Source of the DNA: Phascolomyces articulosus
Taxonomy: Eukaryota > Mucoromycota > Mucoromycetes > Mucorales > Lichtheimiaceae
DNA: 64,000 nt
Direction: 5' to 3'
Assembly: GCA_025677815.1 (NCBI GenBank)
Contig: JAIXMP010000002.1
Location: 124,001-188,000, forward strand
The notes beneath the pieces are model-generated. The model did not search any database. It was not told where the DNA came from and saw nothing but the letters and a program-made list of their open reading frames with translations. A program made the translations under genes and the position numbers. This document shows, in pieces, positions 60,210 to 64,000 of the stretch (position 1 is its first letter; each line of letters opens with the position of its first letter).

Positions 60210-61825
60210 ATGGCTTCAACACTTTACGTTGGCAATTTATCACAAGAAGTCCAACCTGCAGATTTGCGTAAATTGTTTGCAAAGTATGGTCGTATTCTAT
60301 CTATTGAACCCAAAAATGGTTTCGCGTTTGTTGTAAGTTTGGAGATTTAAATGGGATATATATATTTTAGTGATGGTTTCTTTTTTTCTTTCTATTTCTT
60401 TTCCAATTCTTGTTTTATATACAATGAAAGACGCGTCTTTTTATCTTTCTTGTGTATACATACATATCTTTCTTTACATCAACCGTCATGGACAACAACA
60501 AAATTATGAACGTCATGTTTTTTTCACGACCAATGGATAAGAAAAAAAAAAGAGAGAGATAAAGAAAGGATAAAGAAACTTATGAACAACGGTTTTATTT
60601 AATTGGCATCATTCATATATAATAAAATTGACAATATACAAAAAGGATATGGAAACACGACGATCTTGTGACGACGCAATCTTTCGACTCCATGGAAGCA
60701 AGTATTTTGGCAACACCCTTCGCGTCGAGTTAGCACATAGTGAATCAGATCGACGGTTTACATCTATGCCAGTTTTACCACCACCTCTACCACCACTTCC
60801 TTCACCGCCTACATGTTACAAGTGTGGTGGGGTAGGTCACATTGCGCGTGATTGTCCGAGGTAACAATATAATAGAATCATAAATCATCCACACATACAA
60901 CCCAAATGATATGCTTTATTTCGACGAAAATTGGACATGTTTTTTTTATATAATCTTACCCAATTTTTACTTGGTTTTCTTCAACATTAAATTAAAAAAG
61001 TGGGGACAAATCTGGTACTGGTAACACTGGCAGACACCATCGTCGTCCACCTCCACCTCCACCTTCTGAACCACGTAGTGCTGCACTACCAAGACTTTCT
61101 GGAGACAGTTATCGTCCTCGTCAACAACCCGCAACAGCATCATCACAATCACGCTACAGAGATCCGTATGAAGGATTACCTCCTCCACCATTCTCTCCAC
61201 CATCGCGATATCATCATTATCCACCTCCACCACCTTATGATCGATACCATCGAGGACGATCTGGTCCCCCTGATTATGGTAAAGTACTTTCTAATTGATG
61301 AACTATAGGTTGGAATCTGGGTTAATTAAAGGGAATGGATTCATTAATTTGTTTATATATCATTAGCACGATACGGAAGATATGATCCATATTATCCTCC
61401 CCCACCTCTTCCCCCACCACCTCCGCGTGGCCCTTATGGTTATGATCATCGTAGGGAGAATCATCCTTCACATGCTGGTCGATCATATGAAAGGTAAAAA
61501 ACATCAGTCCTTAAGAATAAAACTACTTTATACATAATTGATATCTATCAAATTTGTCTTTCTCACAAACGAATGGATAGACGAAGATCTCCACCCGTTC
61601 AACGACGCCGAAGTCCTTCTCTAGAAAGGAGATCGAAACGAAGGTAAAAAAAAATAGTCATAAAAAGTAATTAATTAATGATCATAACACAATCACTCAC
61701 TTGAACATCAATATATATATAGATCCTCGTCTTCTTCTAGTCGTCGCTCAAGCAGCCCTAAAAGAAGATCAAGAAGCCCTGTAGTGACACGCCGTGCACC
61801 TCGAACACCAAGTCCTCGTGCTTGA
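60210..61825 (+). CDS. SR-type splicing factor with RRM, zinc knuckle and RS tail
   Basis: Six exons (60210-60332, 60646-60860, 61001-61278, 61367-61493, 61581-61643, 61723-61825) give 302 aa. An N-terminal RRM (residues ~4-73) has RNP2 LYVGNL and RNP1-like NGFAFVDM. A CCHC zinc knuckle follows, CYKCGGVGHIARDC. Then comes a Pro/Arg/Tyr-rich region with polyPro runs and a C-terminal Arg-Ser domain (RRSPPVQRRRSPSLERRS, PKRRSRSP). This is the architecture of SRSF7/RSZ-type pre-mRNA splicing factors. Intron 1 (313 nt) is the longest in the gene and interrupts the RRM directly after RNP1, a position suited to autoregulated splicing (inference). Confidence 0.9.
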
Positions 61826-62211
61826 TCTTCACTTTTTTTCAGTTGCTTTTTTATTTTAATTCAAATGATCTTTTTTTATCTTTATTTCAAAGGAATAAGT
61901 TACTATAAACAAGGAAGGAAATAGGATGAGATGGATTATGTATATGTTGCTATGTTTTATTAAAGACAAGTATGAAAATAAAATAATTTTGTTGTTGGAC
62001 AAATGTAAATGCTTTAAATATGTATCTATTATTGAATTATGTCATGACATTACAAGTACGAAGTTAATAAACTTCGAGGCAGTGGTTGTATTATTACTAT
62101 ACATACGGGATTGTAATATGTTAAAAAAAATTTGCTAAAAACCCTTCATAAATATATGTTTTAAAACTAATTTTATTATTGAGAACAAATTACTAGATAA
62201 TACATATGAGA
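61826..62211. other. Spacer between convergent genes
   Basis: AT-rich 3' flanks of the splicing-factor gene and the hydrolase gene. A 70-aa frame at 61926-62138 has no family resemblance and is not accepted. Confidence 0.5.
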
Positions 62212-63306
62212 TTAAGGATTTACAAGGTAGACATCCGACATATTCTCCAATTGTAGATTTCTTCGTGGCATACGTTCAGCGAAGAATGTGTGGATGATAC
62301 GCCATTCAGCTGGTGAGTTTGCCATTGTATGATCTTTGTTAGATATAAATACTTGAGTTGAAAGCGCATCTGGTGAACATAATCGTTGGATTTCTTGAAA
62401 CTATAGAATATATTATATATTCTCAAGGAGTTAATTATATTGATATCATTTTTTAAACCTGACTTGTCCTGTACATTGCGTTCAGATCGATTTTACCTTC
62501 TTTTCTGCTTTTACACGATTGCCAATAACTTCATCCTTTTCACCTTGAGTGACCAAGATATATCCACCATAGCCATTGTCAATCTTTTTATCGGTTCGTT
62601 GTTCTTCCAATAAATAACCACTGATACTAATAACACCACCCAAATTTCGAATATTACCAAATAATGCTGCATCCAATGCTACCGTTCCTCCTTGTGAAAA
62701 TCCAAACAAAAATATCCTTGGGGTTTCGAATCCACAATCATTAATCAAATGTTCCAATAATTCCGTCACCAGTTTCCGTGTACGTAATAATCCTTTCAAT
62801 CGTGCAGGGTTTTCAGGTGTCAATACTAATATTAAAATACTATAATGATCAATGATCCATTTCTTCTTGGGTTTGATTCAAGTGCGTGTGTTTATCTTTG
62901 GTATCAACTTACAGTCGCCTGTCAAAAAATCAAAACTTGGATGCCATTGATAACAACCGTCCATATAAGGAACAGGCTCTGGTGCTTGGATAGCAAGTGA
63001 TGCTGTTTGAGGAAGGTTGAGTTTTTTACCAAGTTGTGCAAATGGTCCTTTGGAATCACCTGAACAATTATAATAAATAAAAATTAAAACATGAGGATCA
63101 TTTGGAACAAAACCATTCTTCAGTATATATGCTGTGCGAAATATCCAAAAAAAAATATTACCAAGACCATGGAAAAGAATGAGTAAATTGTAATCGATCC
63201 CGTCAGCACTTGGTGAATAATCGAATTTTAATTGGCAGTTTGATTGCTTTGGTGGTGTTGCTTTGTTTTTTTGTGATTGAGGTGATTGAACGTTGATCGA
63301 TTGCAT
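62212..63306 (-). CDS. Acyl-protein thioesterase / carboxylesterase-like hydrolase
   Basis: Four exons (63306-63162, 63059-62913, 62825-62497, 62400-62212) give 269 aa. It is an alpha/beta-hydrolase of the phospholipase/carboxylesterase (LYPLA/APT) family: LLILFHGLGDSKGPFAQLG is the oxyanion region, LFGFSQGGTVALDAALFG holds the nucleophile Ser at about residue 141, QGEKDEVIG the Asp, and NKDHTMANSP the His. The triad is complete. A GCYQWHPSFDFLTGD segment fits the variable loop before the nucleophile elbow. It could remove acyl groups from proteins or lysophospholipids; the substrate cannot be read from sequence. No signal peptide, so probably cytosolic. Confidence 0.85.
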
Positions 63307-63496
63307 TTTGTAAAATAATATATAAGCTGTTTAAGAGTAGTAAAGAAAAACGCAAGTGACGAAAATTCGGTTTTAATTTTTTTTTTCTGCATTTTTATGC
63401 GAAAACAAATATTACAATTGACACGTCAAAAAAATACTTTATTGGATAATATACACACTAATATACTGTTACAAGGTAGATGAGCTATTATATGGT
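63307..63496. other. Short spacer with hydrolase promoter
   Basis: AT-rich upstream region of the hydrolase gene, with no further features seen. Confidence 0.4.
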
Positions 63497-64000
63497 TTAC
63501 AGTATAATGTGAAGTAAGAGGATAGTAGCTGACCAAGGAGCAAATGTATACCCAAATTCAGTTTCACTATTCAAACAGAAAATCGATTCCTCTGGTTTAA
63601 CAGAAGTAGATTCCTTTGTATTTTCGAGTTCCAAACTATCACCAGTAATTAATCAAGCAACACTAGTGTGAACTTTCAAACCATTAGAATTGAATGTAAC
63701 AGGTTGCTCAGGGGCACTGATATTGGCAGCCTTGATTCTTGATCTGCAGTGGCGATAACCTTCACGTCAGGATAAGCTTCTCGGATAGCACCAAACTATA
63801 CACGGTAACGCTATTCATAGGTATCACTGAGCCAATCTTCGTTACTAATTTCCACATAATTTATCTGGAATGGTTCTTCGCAGCCATGCGAAGCTCGCAG
63901 AGCACTATATTTAGTCTCTGTTGAACCAATCAAATACTCAAGCTCATCTAAAGCCTCTTGAAAAATTGAACCTTATCATCGATCTTCAGGAACAGAATCA
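63497..64000 (-). pseudogene. GH51 alpha-L-arabinofuranosidase remnant, cut by window edge
   Basis: Read leftward from the window edge: PEDR, then [11 protein letters not shown] and ALRASHG, then the GH51 acid/base motif [10 protein letters not shown], followed by an in-frame TAG, RYRV, another TAG, and FGAIREAYPDVKVIATADQ. After a deletion the C-terminal beta-sandwich end appears (TGDSLELENTKE, then GYTFAPWSATILLL). At least two stops occur just upstream (PEDR followed by two stop codons) and two within, so it is not functional. GH51 enzymes release arabinose from plant hemicellulose. The gene's N-terminal part should lie beyond the window. Confidence 0.7.

Noticed and set aside
61000..61308. 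102-aa frame over the splicing factor exon 3
   Set aside because: Out-of-phase shadow of the Pro/Arg-rich exon. The accepted frame continues the zinc-knuckle protein with correct phases.
1..64000. CRISPR array, bacterial operon or rRNA
   Set aside because: No regularly spaced repeats with unique spacers, no ribosome-binding-site-linked gene strings and no rRNA-like GC-rich conserved blocks; the window is eukaryotic.

Overview
The window is nuclear DNA of a fungus, most likely Mucoromycota (Mucorales-like). The genes are split by many short GT-AG introns, often 40-120 nt, with AT-rich, poly-T-rich spacers between them. The gene set is eukaryotic and mitochondrial, and some decayed elements resemble families I associate with Mucorales genomes. 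No rRNA, tRNA, CRISPR array or bacterial operon was found. All exon models were built by hand from reading frame, splice sites and remembered family sequences. No database search was possible.

Layout. 1-7.4 kb: gene-poor, AT-rich spacer. 7.4-23 kb: a homeobox factor, the complex I 9.5 kDa subunit, an augmin subunit (HAUS1-like), proteasome assembly chaperone 2 (PSMG2/ADD66-like), and two tandem PM20D2-type M20 dipeptidases of equal length that share a 34-nt plus 16-nt microexon pair. 23-34 kb: an accessory island. It holds a 5'-truncated LINE tail with target-site duplication, an intronless HET-domain gene, an aspartic-peptidase remnant, a decayed multi-exon gene with a PD-(D/E)XK-like motif that carries a retroelement ORF1 insertion, and an HTH-type remnant.

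35.9-49.1 kb: a hexokinase-like protein that has lost key kinase motifs, a small Ser/Thr-rich ORF, mitochondrial 2-enoyl thioester reductase (ETR1), a Reg1-like phosphatase-1 regulatory subunit, nicotinate phosphoribosyltransferase, and a stand-alone family-B polymerase proofreading exonuclease domain with no polymerase domain. 49.1-52.2 kb: a long hairpin and a decayed F-box/LRR-like gene. 52.2-63.3 kb: dense housekeeping genes: TIM23, a PFA4-type palmitoyltransferase divergent from a CDC50-family flippase subunit, phosphomevalonate kinase (ERG8) divergent from an RRM/zinc-knuckle/RS splicing factor, and an acyl-protein-thioesterase-like hydrolase. The right edge holds a broken GH51 arabinofuranosidase remnant.

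These genes do not form one pathway. Several encode mitochondrial functions (complex I, ETR1, TIM23), and others serve membrane lipid or protein modification (PFA4, CDC50, ERG8, the hydrolase). The items most worth following are the exonuclease-only polymerase paralogue, the catalytically compromised hexokinase-like protein, HAUS1 in a fungus of this kind, and the HET gene inside a transposon-rich island.
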